Assembly: GCF_009866525.1 (NCBI RefSeq)
Contig: NZ_CM020866.1
Location: forward strand, 684,260 to 748,259
Source of the DNA: Spiroplasma poulsonii
Lineage (GTDB): Bacteria > Bacillota_I > Bacilli_A > Mycoplasmatales > Mycoplasmataceae
Direction of reading: 5' to 3'
DNA: 64,000 nt
Below, piece after piece: positions 11,874-22,017 of the stretch. The notes below the pieces were generated by a model. It saw nothing but the letters and a program-made list of their open reading frames with translations. It ran no database searches and was not told where the DNA came from. Position 1 is the first letter of the stretch. Each line of letters begins with the position of its first letter. Position numbers and translations under genes: made by a program.

Positions 11874-12944
11874 ATGAATGGTTTAATATCATTGTTGAGT
11901 ACTTTGACGTTAGTAACAAATGCTCCGTTATCATTAGCAAATAATAATCTTACCACTAATCATAGTTCACAAGAACATAAACCAATTCTAGTTGGTTACT
12001 GACACAATTGAGATAATGGTGCTGGATATCAAGGTGGAACAGCCAAGTACCTTGATTTAGCTAATGTTCCGCAGGAATATGATTTTATTAATGTTTCAAA
12101 TGTTTCATTTATGAAATCATATAAAATTGGTGAAATTCCAACTTTCATTCCAGAAGTACCACATAAAACGCAGTTTACTCAAATTGAAAAAAATAATTAT
12201 TTTACGAATCAAGTTAAATTAGTGCAAGAACGTGGTCAAAAAGTCATTTTATCATTAGGCGTTGCTGATGCACATATTGACTTAAAAATTGCTGATTTAC
12301 AACCTTTTACAGAAGAAATTATGAATTTAATAAGTATGTTTGGATTCGATGGAATTGATATTGATTTAGAGCAAGCAGCAATTGCAGATGGCGAAAATGA
12401 ATATATTATTCCGCAAGTTTTAATGGGCCTTAAAGACCATTATGCAAAAAATAACAAGGAGTTTTTAATTACAATGGCTCCAGAATTCCCATATTTACGA
12501 ACAAATTCAAGTCAAGGGAAATATTTACCATATTTAAAAACCATAGGTGATTATCTTGATTTTGTTAGTCCACAATTTTATAACCAAGCTGGTGATGGTG
12601 TTAATGTTCCGCTAGAAGAACAAGAAGCGTTAGGTTTTAATGGCTGATGGTTAACACAAAATGATGCTAAATATAAAGCAGAATTCTTATATTTAATTGC
12701 AAAATATATTGTGCAAGGAGAAGATAATTTTTATCAAATTCCAGCTGATAAATTATTAGGACTACCAGCAAATAATGATGCCGCAGCAAATGGACAAGTT
12801 AAACAGCATGATATTAAAAAGGCAACAGACTTATTAAAAGAACAAAACATTTATTTAAAAGGAATGATGACTTGATCAGTTAACTGGGATGCGGTTACAG
12901 CGTGAGAGTTTATTAAAACCTATCAAAATGAATTTTATCAATAA
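11874..12944 (+). CDS. Secreted GH18 chitinase-like glycosyl hydrolase
   Basis: 356 aa. A hydrophobic N-terminal stretch without a lipobox Cys suggests a secreted protein or membrane-anchored start. The GH18 active-site motif DxxDxDxE is present as DGIDIDLE at residues 159-166, with Glu166 the catalytic acid. The preceding KVILSLG strand and downstream ITMAPE, VSPQFYNQ and MTWSVNWD strands match the (beta/alpha)8 barrel of bacterial chitinases. The N-terminal VGYWHNWDNG is also typical. Expected to hydrolyse beta-1,4-GlcNAc polymers outside the cell, for example insect-host chitin. It is monocistronic between its own Shine-Dalgarno and a terminator. Confidence 0.9.
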
Positions 12945-12973
12945 AATATTAACAAAATAATTAATATGTTATT

Positions 12974-13002
12974 AAAATGAACCTAATTTTTAGGTTCATT
13001 TT
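12974..13002 (+). terminator. Terminator after the GH18 gene
   Basis: A 13-bp perfect stem (12974-12986 with 12990-13002) with a TTT loop and T-rich tail. It is among the strongest in the window. Confidence 0.9.
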
Positions 13003-13010
13003 ATGTTTTA

Positions 13011-13100
13011 TCTGATGAATATCAAAGTATCAATGAAGTAACAAATGATATTAAATTATATGTTTATTTTTATAATTTTAAACATATTCGTAGCAATTAA
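13011..13100 (+). pseudogene. C-terminal remnant of a transposase
   Basis: An open stretch to TAA 13098-13100 reads SDEYQSINEVTN...YVYFYNFKHIRSN. This resembles the extreme C-terminus of IS3/IS30-type transposases (helix, then a YxxFYNxxRI motif). There is no start and nothing upstream in frame, so it is a relic. Matching rests on a short motif only. Confidence 0.4.
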
Positions 13101-13313
13101 GATTTATTTAAAAACCATTGCTATTTTAAATGTTTATGATAGAATTAATTTACCTAAACTAGTTTAGGGTATTTATTGATTAAATTAAAAAGGAAATATT
13201 AACTTGTATATAATAAAATATTTTCAAAAAATATTGTATCAATAATTAATCCAGCTATTAAATATTTATTTTCACATTTTTATTATATAAATTTTAATTT
13301 CTTTTTTTAATTA
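13101..13313. promoter_or_regulatory. AT-rich gap with a 16-bp palindrome and a -10 box
   Basis: CCTAAACTAGTTTAGG (13153-13168) is a perfect palindrome and could be an operator. TATAAT at 13209-13214 could be the original promoter of the lipoprotein at 14413, now separated from it by an IS copy. No gene is visible. Confidence 0.4.
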
Positions 13314-14378
13314 GACTTCTTGCATTACTTGTTAAAAAATTGCAAATATTTGTAAAAAAGATACTAATAGAAAAATATAATTTTAATTAATTATGTTTTT
13401 TATTTAAAAATTTAATATTTTTCCACAACGAAAAATTAATTTATTATTTAAATTATTTAATTTTAAATAAATATTTTATGTTAAATATAATAATTGTAAA
13501 TTATAAATTGAGGCAATTAAATTAAATCTTAAACCAAATCTTTTTCTTCGATTACGATATTTTTCTGTAATAATTTTAAATTTTTTAAGAATAGCAAAAA
13601 TATTTTCAATAATAATTCTCATTTTTGAAACTAGTCTATTATATTGCTTTTGTTCTTTGTTTAAAGGATTTTTCTTTGTTTTCTTTGTAGGTATTAGAAC
13701 ATTATTGTGATTTTTTTGTATTCCTTGATAACCACTATCAACTATTAATTTGGTATTTTTTAAAATTGGGATTTTTGATTCTTTAAATAAAGCATAATTA
13801 TGTTTTTTTCCGAGCGAAAAACTTGTTGCAATAATTTTTTTGGTTTCTTGTTCGATAATTACTTGTGTTTTGATCGTGTGTTTTTTCTTTTTACCAGAAT
13901 AAGATTGTTTTTGTCTTTTTTTGGGCGTTGGATTGGAGTTTCGATAGCATCAATAATAATAGTTTTATCATTAAAATAATCATTTATTAGTGCTTTTTTA
14001 CCAGCAAGTTGTTGAAAATCAGAGTTTTTAATTAAAATATCTTCAATTCACTTAATATTACGATAACAATTAGCCTCACTAATATCAAAACTTTTACCAA
14101 GATGAAAATAAGTCTGATATTCTCGTCAATATAATAAAGTCATCAATAATCTATTTTCTAATGATAATTTATTAGTTTTACCACCTTTTTTAAATTTTTC
14201 TATTTCAGCAACTTTTAAAATATCTAACATTTTATTAAAAGTGGATTTTTTTATTCCTGTTAATCTTAACCATTCTCTATCATTAAGAGTATTAAATTTA
14301 TTATTGTTCATATTTTTATGTCCTCATAAATTATATTTTATAATAATATTTTAATAAAAAAGGGTATCGCAAGAAGTC
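13314..14378 (-). mobile_element. IS5-like element, copy A (complete)
   Basis: 1065 bp, ends GACTTCTTGC and GCAAGAAGTC as terminal inverted repeats, flanked by TA on both sides (13312-13313, 14379-14380). It is one of seven copies in this window. It sits 34 bp before the start of the M60-like lipoprotein. The right end, which carries the transposase start, faces the lipoprotein gene. Confidence 0.92.
13476..14311 (-). CDS. IS5-family-like transposase (copy A), -1 frameshift
   Basis: DDE transposase read in two frames. The first part ends just beyond an A7 run (complement of 13916-13922), where CCA AAA AAA lets the ribosome slip -1 into the second part. Catalytic residues appear to be D in IIIDA, D in IVDSGYQG and E in RIIIENIFAIL. 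This copy differs from the others by DAIETP (others DATETP) and KKHNY (others KKHDY), so activity is uncertain. Confidence 0.85.
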
Positions 14379-14412
14379 TATTTAAAAAATAATTACGGAA
14401 AGGAAAAAACTG

Positions 14413-15840
14413 ATGAAAAAGTTGTTGAGCTTATTAAGCACGGTAGTAATTATCGGAACAAGTACAACAAGTTTGATTAGTTGTTTTGATACTAATAATG
14501 AAGAAACTTCTGAACTAATAACAGCAAAAATAAATCAAAATAAACAATTATTAACTAGTGACGAAATGCGAAAACGTGAAAATCGGAATCTTAGACACTC
14601 TGAATTTAAACCAACTGGTTATTTCTTAAAAAAAGATGTAACCTACGAGATCACTTTAAATCGTAAAGGGACTGATGATGAAAAAGAAAATGTTAAATTA
14701 TCAATTGGTCAATGAGGACAGTATGCAAATCCTATGATTAAACAAAATGATAATACATTTTCAAATTATGAAATAACAGATAAGAAATTTTTATTAACAG
14801 CAAAAAATTCTGGTCTATTTTATGTTGCTGATAATAATCAAACGGATTTACAAATAATTGATATCCATACAAATAATCTAGAGGATATTATTAAAATCCC
14901 AACATTTAAAGTAAACGAAACAAGCCAAAGTGAATTTAAAAAACAAGTTAATGCAACAAAATCACCTTTTGTGGAATTTGTTTCAGAGCATTATTTTGCG
15001 ACAATGCAAACAGATATGATAAAAAACGAAGTTATTAATTCTCGATTGGAGGATAATTACATTAATGCTTTTGTGGCTGGATGAGATTATTGATGACGTA
15101 TGACAAATAAATTTTGAGGTTTAAATAAAGAGGATCCGGGTATTAATCATAAATATCTTCAATATATTCATATTGCCAATGCTGATGAGAGTGCTGGTTA
15201 TGCCAACGCTACTGCTGGGCGAGTAATGTTTCCTAATAGTAGTAATGCGGGCAAAGAATTATTTTTTTCGATTAAAGACCAAGGTGCATTGTGACACGAA
15301 AGTGCTCACACTTATACAGCAGCACAATATACCTTTTCAAATACAGGTGAAACTCGTGCTGAAGTTAGTAAAGTTTATGTCCAACAATCTTTAGGCGTAA
15401 AACCAAAAGTTTTTGAATTTCAAGATGTTGTCACAAAATATTTGAATCAACCTGATGAGGATAAACATTTTTTAGATATGAAAGAAGATTATGGAAATAA
15501 TACATCAACCAAAGTGTCAATGTTTTGACAATTAAATATGGCTTTTGGTAATAATTTTTATATGCTTGTAAATCAAAAATATCGTGAAATTAATAATGGT
15601 CAAGATCCTGATGTCGATCCTCGTTTTCAAACTGATGAGCAAAAAGTGCAAGGATTTATTAAAACAACTTCACAAGTATCAGGTTATAATTTGGGTGTGT
15701 TCTTTTTATTATGGGGATTAAAAGCAACCGAAGCAACAAGAAATGAAATTAAAAATTTAAAACCATTAACAAAACAAATTTGAAATAATATTGTTGAAGA
15801 AGATACTTGAAAAAATCCAATTGTCCAAGAAATATTATAA
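14413..15840 (+). CDS. Lipoprotein with M60-like (gluzincin) metalloprotease site
   Basis: 475 aa. A lipoprotein signal peptide ends in the lipobox STTSLISC, giving a lipid-anchored Cys24. Residues 295-299 are HESAH, preceded by ALW and followed by an acidic NTGETRAEVS stretch. This is the zinc-binding HExxH arrangement of M60/enhancin-like peptidases, which act on mucins or other glycoproteins. The C-terminal part is helical and aromatic, as in that family. Start ATG 14413 follows GGAAAGGAAA. Its natural promoter appears to have been displaced by IS copy A. Fold and activity are inferred from the motif. Confidence 0.72.
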
Positions 15841-16262
15841 ATTTTTCTATTTTTTGATAATTTAACAGCAATATCTATATCTTTTATGTCTTTTTCAAAA
15901 ATGCAATAACTACTATAACTTTTTAAATAATTAAGATGTTAAATATCAAAAATCATTGCATTAGAAAAAGTTCAATGAATCATAATATTAAAGTTGAAAA
16001 CAAATAAAATAAAAACAGTACACTAAGATTGCACCCCAAAAAAGAAAGAAAAAAGATTTTACTAAACTTTTAGAAGGGGTGCATTTTAATTGTAAAGTAA
16101 AGATGCAAATAGGACAAATAGCCCTTATTAATTTGATAATATATCTTTTATTAAAAAATGCAACTATTTTTTCAAAAAAAAATAATTTTTTTAAATTATG
16201 TAGTTATTTCAGCACCACGAAAAATGATTTTTGTTAAAAATCTAAAATTAATAATTTAATTA
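15841..16262. other. Gap with a GCACCCC/GGGGTGC inverted repeat
   Basis: No gene is visible. TTGCACCCC (about 16029-16037) and GGGGTGCAT (16076-16084) form an imperfect large hairpin. They could be the end of an old element, but I could not find a partner on the other side of the IS30-type gene. The rest is AT-rich. Confidence 0.35.
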
Positions 16263-16938
16263 CTAAATATTTTGTAAAAATACCTCTTTGGAGGATAATC
16301 AATCTAAACTCGGTCGTGGTTTTTCATTAATAATTTTCATAACTTTATTAATTTCTTTTTGAGTAATATTGTTAAAATCTGTTCCCTTAATAAGATATTC
16401 TCTAATATCTCTATTCATTCTTTCAACATGGGGTTTTTGAGTTGGTGTTCCAGCGTCACAAAAATAAACATTAGATTCAGTAATTTTTTCAATTTCTTTT
16501 CATTTACTAAATTCTTTACCTTGATCTGTAATAATTCCTTTTATATTTACTTTATAAAGTTTATTTTTAAAAATACTTTTAATTGCTTTATTAACCTCTT
16601 CTGAATTATGATGGTCTAATTTAAAACAAATCGTATATAAACTTTTTTCTTCTGTAAAAGTCAAGCAAGCAGATTGATGCTCTTTTCCAACAATACAATC
16701 CATTTGAAATCAACCAAAAGTTCCTTTTTCATGTTCTGCTTCTTCAATAAATCTAATATTAGTCAATTGACCACGATCATCTTTTCTCTTTTTTGTTTTA
16801 AATTTTTTACCTTTAAATGGTAATTTTTTCTTAATTTCAGTATTTTCATCATCAAAAACTCCATAATCAATATATTTGTAAAGTGTCACATGTGAAAATG
16901 GAAATTTTTCATTATACTTTTTTTCATATTCATAAATA

Positions 16939-18003
16939 GACTTCTTGCATTACTTGTTAAAAAATTGCAAATATTTGTAAAAAAGATACTAATAGAAAAA
17001 TATAATTTTAATTAATTATGTTTTTTATTTAAAAATTTAATATTTTTCCACAACGAAAAATTAATTTATTATTTAAATTATTTAATTTTAAATAAATATT
17101 TTATGTTAAATATAATAATTGTAAATTATAAATTGAGGCAATTAAATTAAATCTTAAACCAAATCTTTTTCTTCGATTACGATATTTTTCTGTAATAATT
17201 TTAAATTTTTTAAGAATAGCAAAAATATTTTCAATAATAATTCTCATTTTTGAAACTAGTCTATTATATTGCTTTTGTTCTTTGTTTAAAGGGTTTTTCT
17301 TTGTTTTCTTTGTGGGTATTAGAACATTATTGTGATTTTTTTGTATTCCTTGATAACCACTATCAACTATTAATTTGGTATTTTTTAAAATTGGGATTTT
17401 TGATTCTTTAAATAAAGCATAATCATGTTTTTTTCCGAGCGAAAAACTTGTTGCAATAATTTTTTTGGTTTCTTGTTCGATAATTACTTGTGTTTTGATC
17501 GTGTGTTTTTTCTTTTTACCAGAATAAGATTGTTTTTGTCTTTTTTTGGGCGTTGGATTGGAGTTTCGGTAGCATCAATAATAATAGTTTTATCATTAAA
17601 ATAATCATTTATTAGTGCTTTTTTACCAGCAAATTGTTGAAAATCAGAGTTTTTAATTAAAATATCTTCAATTCACTTAATATTACGATAACAATTAGCC
17701 TCACTAATATCAAAACTTTTACCAAGATGAAAATAAGTCTGATATTCTCGTCAATATAATAAAGTCATCAATAATCTATTTTCTAATGATAATTTATTAG
17801 TTTTACCACCTTTTTTAAATTTTTCTATTTCAGCAACTTTTAAAATATCTAACATTTTATTAAAAGTGGATTTTTTTATTCCTGTTAATCTTAACCATTC
17901 TCTATCATTAAGAGTATTAAATTTATTATTGTTCATATTTTTATGTCCTCATAAATTATATTTTATAATAATATTTTAATAAAAAAGGGTATCGCAAGAA
18001 GTC
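16939..18003 (-). mobile_element. IS5-like element, copy B (complete)
   Basis: 1065 bp, same inverted repeats as copy A, flanked by TA at 16937-16938 and 18004-18005. Inserted in the IS30-type transposase in the same orientation. Confidence 0.93.
17101..17936 (-). CDS. IS5-family-like transposase (copy B), -1 frameshift
   Basis: It has the same two-frame layout as the other copies, with the slip at the A7 run (complement of 17541-17547). No extra disruption is seen, so this looks like a potentially active copy. Confidence 0.85.
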
Positions 18004-18380
18004 TAATAATTAACATTGGTGAATAACTTTTTTTACTTAAAATTTTTATTACATGATTTACAACTTTTTTTGTAATTGTAGTATATTTTATCGATTTTTT
18101 TCTTTTATTTTTATAATCATCATTCGCTTTTTTAGGATCGTATTCTTCTTTAAGTCTTTTAACCTCTAATCTAATTGTATTACGACTTTTATTAATTATT
18201 TTTCCTATTTTAGAATAATTAGGTGTACCATCTTTCTTTTTAAATCTTTCGCATTCTAAATATTCTTTTAAATCATGTCTTTCTGGTAATTTAAAATGTT
18301 TAAATTTTTTCTTTTCTTTTTTCATAAGACAACCTAGCCCTTTCTATTAAAATAGTTATACACTAAAAATTAAAATTTTG

Positions 18381-18408
18381 TTGACAATCCGTTAAATGAT
18401 GGTAAGAT
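18381..18408 (+). promoter_or_regulatory. Prophage promoter P1
   Basis: TTGACA (18381-18386), 16-bp spacer, TAAGAT (18403-18408). The spacer end and -10 belong to the repeated box ATGATGGTAAGATG found three times in the prophage. Confidence 0.7.
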
Positions 18409-18414
18409 GATGAT

Positions 18415-18500
18415 GTAATTTAATACAAGTAGGATTTACTAGCCCTTAATCACTTGTTTAAAAATTACTAAAATTAGAGACTTGCAAAAGTCTTTTTTTA
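18415..18500 (+). ncRNA. Possible short RNA between P1 and a terminator
   Basis: P1 is followed after about 70 nt by a strong terminator, with no start codon and Shine-Dalgarno in between. ACAAGT and ACTTGT in the middle can pair, so the transcript could be a folded RNA of roughly 80 nt, or an attenuated leader of the terminase genes. Confidence 0.35.
18478..18500 (+). terminator. Terminator between P1 and P2
   Basis: AGACTT-GCAA-AAGTCT followed by T6. Confidence 0.75.
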
Positions 18501-18524
18501 TTTTTGTAAAGATGATGGTAAGAT
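18497..18524 (+). promoter_or_regulatory. Prophage promoter P2
   Basis: TAAGAT at 18519-18524 lies within the box GATGATGGTAAGATGGTGA; the -35 is poor (TTTATT, 16-bp spacing). It lies 27 nt before ATG 18551. Confidence 0.5.
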
Positions 18525-18550
18525 GGTGACGATTTTAACGAGGTAAAAAT

Positions 18551-18943
18551 ATGCAAAAAGAGGTAAAAAAGCGTAAATTACAGGTAAAAAAGGTACCAAA
18601 AGAATGATGAAATAGTGTAAAAGAACAGCAAATTAAAGATAAATTAATAAAATTTGATGACTTTTGCAAAGAAAAAAACTATGAATTAGCTACAAAAGAA
18701 ACATTATTAATTTATTTAAATTTAGAAGAAGATGAATATAATGCCTTAAAAGACACTAATTTATTAGCATTCAATGAACTTAAAATGAAAATAAGAATAT
18801 TATAAAATAATATAAAATTACATCTCTTAAACGAAACTAAGGGGGGTGTATCAGTATATGCCCAGTATTATGGCCGTGAAAATGAAACTGAAATCAATTA
18901 TACTCCCCCAGTAATTAACATAACAGATAGGAGGAAAATATAA
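18551..18943 (+). pseudogene. Probable small terminase subunit, interrupted by TAA
   Basis: ATG 18551 (GAGGT at 18540) opens 84 codons of charged helical sequence and meets TAA at 18803-18805. The same frame then runs another 45 codons (...YAQYYGRENETEIN..., PPVINITDRRKI). Its stop TAA 18941-18943 overlaps the large-terminase ATG 18943. The downstream piece has no start codon of its own. A terS ending in TAATG against terL is the expected arrangement, and the total of about 130 residues is a usual size. I infer one gene with a nonsense mutation. The identity rests on position and size. Confidence 0.55.
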
Positions 18944-19332
18944 TGGCAATGTTATATGAATATAGTTATCTTAATGAGATAGTAGTTAGTTTATTAGAAA
19001 ATAAAGAATATATAGCAGATGAGATTAATTTAGCAGGTAGTCGTAAAGCGGGTAAAACATATAGTATTGATGAATTAATAGCATTATTAAGTTGTGTTGT
19101 ATTAGCAAATAAAGATAAAAAAATAGCAATATATGGTTTTAGATTAAATAGTGCTGATACTGCTGAAATGCAACAAGATATTCAAGATGCATTAGATAAA
19201 GTTGGTTTAATCCTTAATCCTACTAAAAAATGAAAAGGTGGTCATTATCAATATAATGCTAGGTTTAATAAACCAACTTGAACATTTCCAAATGGTAGTT
19301 TTATTAAATTACAAGGTGCTAGAAAAAGTAAT

Positions 19333-20547
19333 TGGAATGGCAAGGGTTTTTTGGACAAATTTTATGTAGAGTAAAGATTTTTATATTCAATTGGTGTTAA
19401 ATAATTTAATTTGCTGTGAATTCGTACATTATTGTATCAATTAACATAGTCAAATAATTCTAATTTAAATTGTTCAATATTTTTAAATTTTCTGTTTTTA
19501 ATTAATTCTGTTTTTAAAATTTTATAGGTTGATTCAGAAACAGCATTATCATAAGGACAGCCTGGTTTACTATAAGATTTTGCAACATTGTTTTTAGCTA
19601 AAAGATTGTAAATGATATTGTTATTAAATTCGCTGCCTTGATCAGTATGAAATATTTTAATATTATCTAAAGAAAAACTAAGCTTTTTAAAAGTATTTTC
19701 AACTAATTTGGCATCTTTATGAGAACTAACATCATAACCAATAACTTCACGATTAAATAAATCAATTAGAAAGCACACATAATATCATTTGCTATTGATA
19801 GCAACTTGTGTTAAATCACTGACAACAACTTCATGTAGTTTATAATCATTAAATTCTTGATTTAACAAATTATGATATTTGTATATAGCGTTTTTGTTAC
19901 TTTGATGTTTATATTTAAGTTTTGTATAATTGGAAATTAAGTTATATCTTTGCATTATTTTACTAATTTTTATTCGTGATAATAAAATATTTTGTTGTGC
20001 TAACATAACTTTAATTTTTCTTGTGCCATAATTTTTACGACTTTTTAAGAAAATACTGATAACAGCATTATCAATAGTATGGTTTGATTTAGGATTATTT
20101 GATTTCAATTGATAATAAAACGTTGATCTAGGAACTTTTAGTGTTTTGCATAAATTAGTAATTGCATATTTTTCTTTGTTGTTTTTAATAATTACTATTT
20201 TTTGCCTATTATCAGTGTGGCTTGCTTTAAAATATCATTTTCCATTCGTAATTGTTTAATTTCTTTTCTTAGATGAATTAGTTCATTTTCTTCTGGGCTT
20301 CGATTATCTTTTGCTTTAAATGAACCAGAATTATTGAATTCATAAATTCATTTTCAAACTGTTGATTTACCGACCTGATAGTCACTGGACAATTGTTTTG
20401 CTGTTTTACCTGTTTTATAAAGACTAACAATTTGTTGTTTAAATTCATCGGTATAATGATTCTTTGCCATAATTACACCTCCATTTATTAATTTAATTAT
20501 AATCCTTACTCCACATTATTGTTGTCCAATTTATCTTAACCCATCCA
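19333..20547 (-). mobile_element. IS3/IS150-type element, copy 1
   Basis: 1215 bp, ends TGGAATGGCAAGGG and CCCATCCA (imperfect inverted repeats sharing TGGA and TTGGACAA). Flanks are AAT on the left and CAC on the right, so there is no 3-bp duplication, unlike copies 3 and 4. Confidence 0.92.
19362..20470 (-). CDS. IS3-family (IS150-like) transposase OrfAB, copy 1
   Basis: OrfA (20195-20470, 91 aa) is a helix-turn-helix/leucine-zipper protein ([33 protein letters not shown]). OrfB in the -1 frame carries the DDE integrase: [17 protein letters not shown], and [13 protein letters not shown] with the catalytic Glu. An A6 run just before the OrfA stop is the slip site. No disruption is seen. Confidence 0.9.
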
Positions 20548-21078
20548 CACCATTAATGGAATATAAGCATAGTAATGCTGAAATGATACATAAAGATACA
20601 ACTAAGATTTTAAATGAAATAGTACATTTTTATATTACTGCTTCTAGACAATGAGATTATTTACAAGATGGTTTAGATGTAAATGTTGACTATGGAAATG
20701 GTGGTTTAGTTTCTATTGATACATTAAATAATATTCGTAGACAATATTACCCTGACCATAATTGATTAAGATTTAAACCAGTGGTAAAAGATGTTTGATA
20801 TAGAACCGATAGAATTGATGCTATAATCATCCTGCTAAATAAGAATTATTTACAAATTAGTCAACGATTAACACCAGAGTTATTTAAAGATATGTTAAAA
20901 ATGGAATGAAGAAAACCACCTGCAAATAAATCTACTTATAAATTAGAAGATAATAAATTATTTGATGATGGTTTTGATGCTATGACTTATGCTGTTATGG
21001 ATATTATGGAATATTTTATAAAAACATTAGATAATCCATTTTTAATAAGTAAACAATTCGGAAAGCGAGGTTAAAATT

Positions 21079-21648
21079 ATGGCATTTTGAAATAAAAATA
21101 ACTATGTAATTGATTTAGATAAAAAGAATTATAAATAATATATATTATTTAAGTGAGATAGATTTATGAGTGGATTTACTCATTTATGATGAGCATTAAT
21201 TTATAATACATTTTTTGCATTAGGTTGAACCTGAGCAGTTAAAAGTGGTCAATTTAATGGTTTTAGTTGAGATAGTATTATGTCATCAAGTAATATTATT
21301 GGTTTAGGATTTGGACATATTACTTTATTAGGTATTCAAGGTTTATTAATGTTTATTGGCCGTAAACCTAAAATAGATAAAAATATTAAATCACAAGGTA
21401 ATCATTTAATTAGAAAAAGAAAATTAGGTATTGTATTTATTATTTTAGGGTTAATGCCTTTAATTGTTTGATCTATTGGTAGATTAATTATTATCTTTAT
21501 GTGTAAAGCATATTTAAAAGCAAATGGTAGTTATGAAAGAACTGAAAATAAATTTATTAAAGATTTAGAAATTAAAAAAGTTGATAAAGATACAGCAATA
21601 GAAACTGTTTCGCAATTTGCAGAAAAAATATTGAAAGGAAAAGATTAA
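21079..21648 (+). pseudogene. Phage membrane protein with an early TAA (or a 160-aa gene from 21166)
   Basis: ATG 21079 has a fitting Shine-Dalgarno (GCGAGGT) but meets TAA at 21136-21138 after 19 codons. The same frame continues through YILFKWDRF to ATG 21166 and then a 160-aa protein to TAA 21646-21648. That protein has three hydrophobic segments (residues about 5-25, 38-58, 85-110) and a charged C-terminus. ATG 21166 has no good Shine-Dalgarno, so I favour a longer gene with a nonsense codon; a short leader peptide plus gene is the alternative. A holin-like or virion-membrane role is possible but not shown. Confidence 0.5.
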
Positions 21649-21650
21649 TT

Positions 21651-21950
21651 ATGGCAAAGAAACAAATTAAAAGAAATGTTGAAAAAATGCGAATGGACAA
21701 AAATATATGTTGAATGATAATTGATGGTAAAGAATGTTTTAAAAAAGTAAGTAAAAATTGAAATGGTATTGGTGTTCCTGCATGTGAAGAACATACTAAA
21801 ATATTCCAAGAATTAATGAAAGAAACTTATGATTATGGTGTTAATAATAAAAAAGAATATTTAGATCAATATGAAAAAGGTTTTAAAGAAGGAATTGAAG
21901 AAACTAGAAAAGAAATTAAGAAAAAATATCCACAAGTTTACAAAAATTAA
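21651..21950 (+). CDS. Small phage protein with a Cys/His cluster
   Basis: 99 aa. The N-terminal half has CWMIIDGKEC followed by VPACEEH, a C-C-C-H arrangement that could bind zinc. The C-terminal half is a charged helix (KEYLDQYEKGFKEGIEETRKE). It starts 2 nt after the previous stop. Promoter P3 overlaps its last codons. No family recognised. Confidence 0.6.
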
Positions 21951-21964
21951 AATGATGGTAAGAT
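21937..21964 (+). promoter_or_regulatory. Prophage promoter P3
   Basis: TTTACA (21937-21942), 16-bp spacer, TAAGAT (21959-21964), inside the box ATGATGGTAAGATGATGA. It lies 54 nt before the scaffold gene. Confidence 0.65.
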
Positions 21965-22017
21965 GATGACGATAGTTTTTGAAATTTTCTATAAAAAAAT
22001 AATGGAGGGATTAAAGT

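Larger units (their letters stand above)
16263..18325 (-). pseudogene. IS30-family transposase, split by IS copy B
   Basis: The N-terminal part (18006-18325) has a basic DNA-binding region with a helix-turn-helix (SKIGKIINKSRNTIRLEVKR). The C-terminal part (16263-16936) carries the DDE core: D in WFQMDCIVG, D in IITDQGKEF and E in KPHVERMNRE. Removing IS copy B and one TA restores a single uninterrupted frame across the junction, so the gene was intact when hit. Start at 18325 after AGAAAGGG. I could not define the ends of this older element. Confidence 0.85.
18943..21074 (+). pseudogene. Phage terminase large subunit, split by IS3 copy 1 and partly deleted
   Basis: The N-terminal 130 residues carry a Walker A-like AGSRKAGKTYS and the FPNGSFIKLQG strand of phage packaging ATPases. 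After the IS (frame open from 20550) comes a C-terminal piece with VKDVWYRTDRIDAIIILL and DDGFDAMTYAV, matching the RNase H-like nuclease domain. Together only about 305 residues remain against 400-450 usual. Walker B and the first nuclease Asp region are missing. The flanks of the IS do not share a target duplication, so a deletion accompanied it. Confidence 0.8.

Noticed and set aside
16029-16084. IS30 terminal inverted repeat
   Set aside because: The GCACCCC/GGGGTGC pair lies entirely on one side of the transposase gene and no matching copy was seen beyond 18325.
18842-18910. Small ORFs (for example GTG 18847 or ATG 18855) between terS and terL
   Set aside because: They lack spaced ribosome sites, and a different frame in the same place continues terS to the terL start much more plausibly.
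19333-20547. Longer target duplication for IS3 copies by including the T common to all left ends
   Set aside because: All four copies have T before TGGAATGG, so the exact end is ambiguous by one base, but no choice gives matching flanks for copies 1 and 2.
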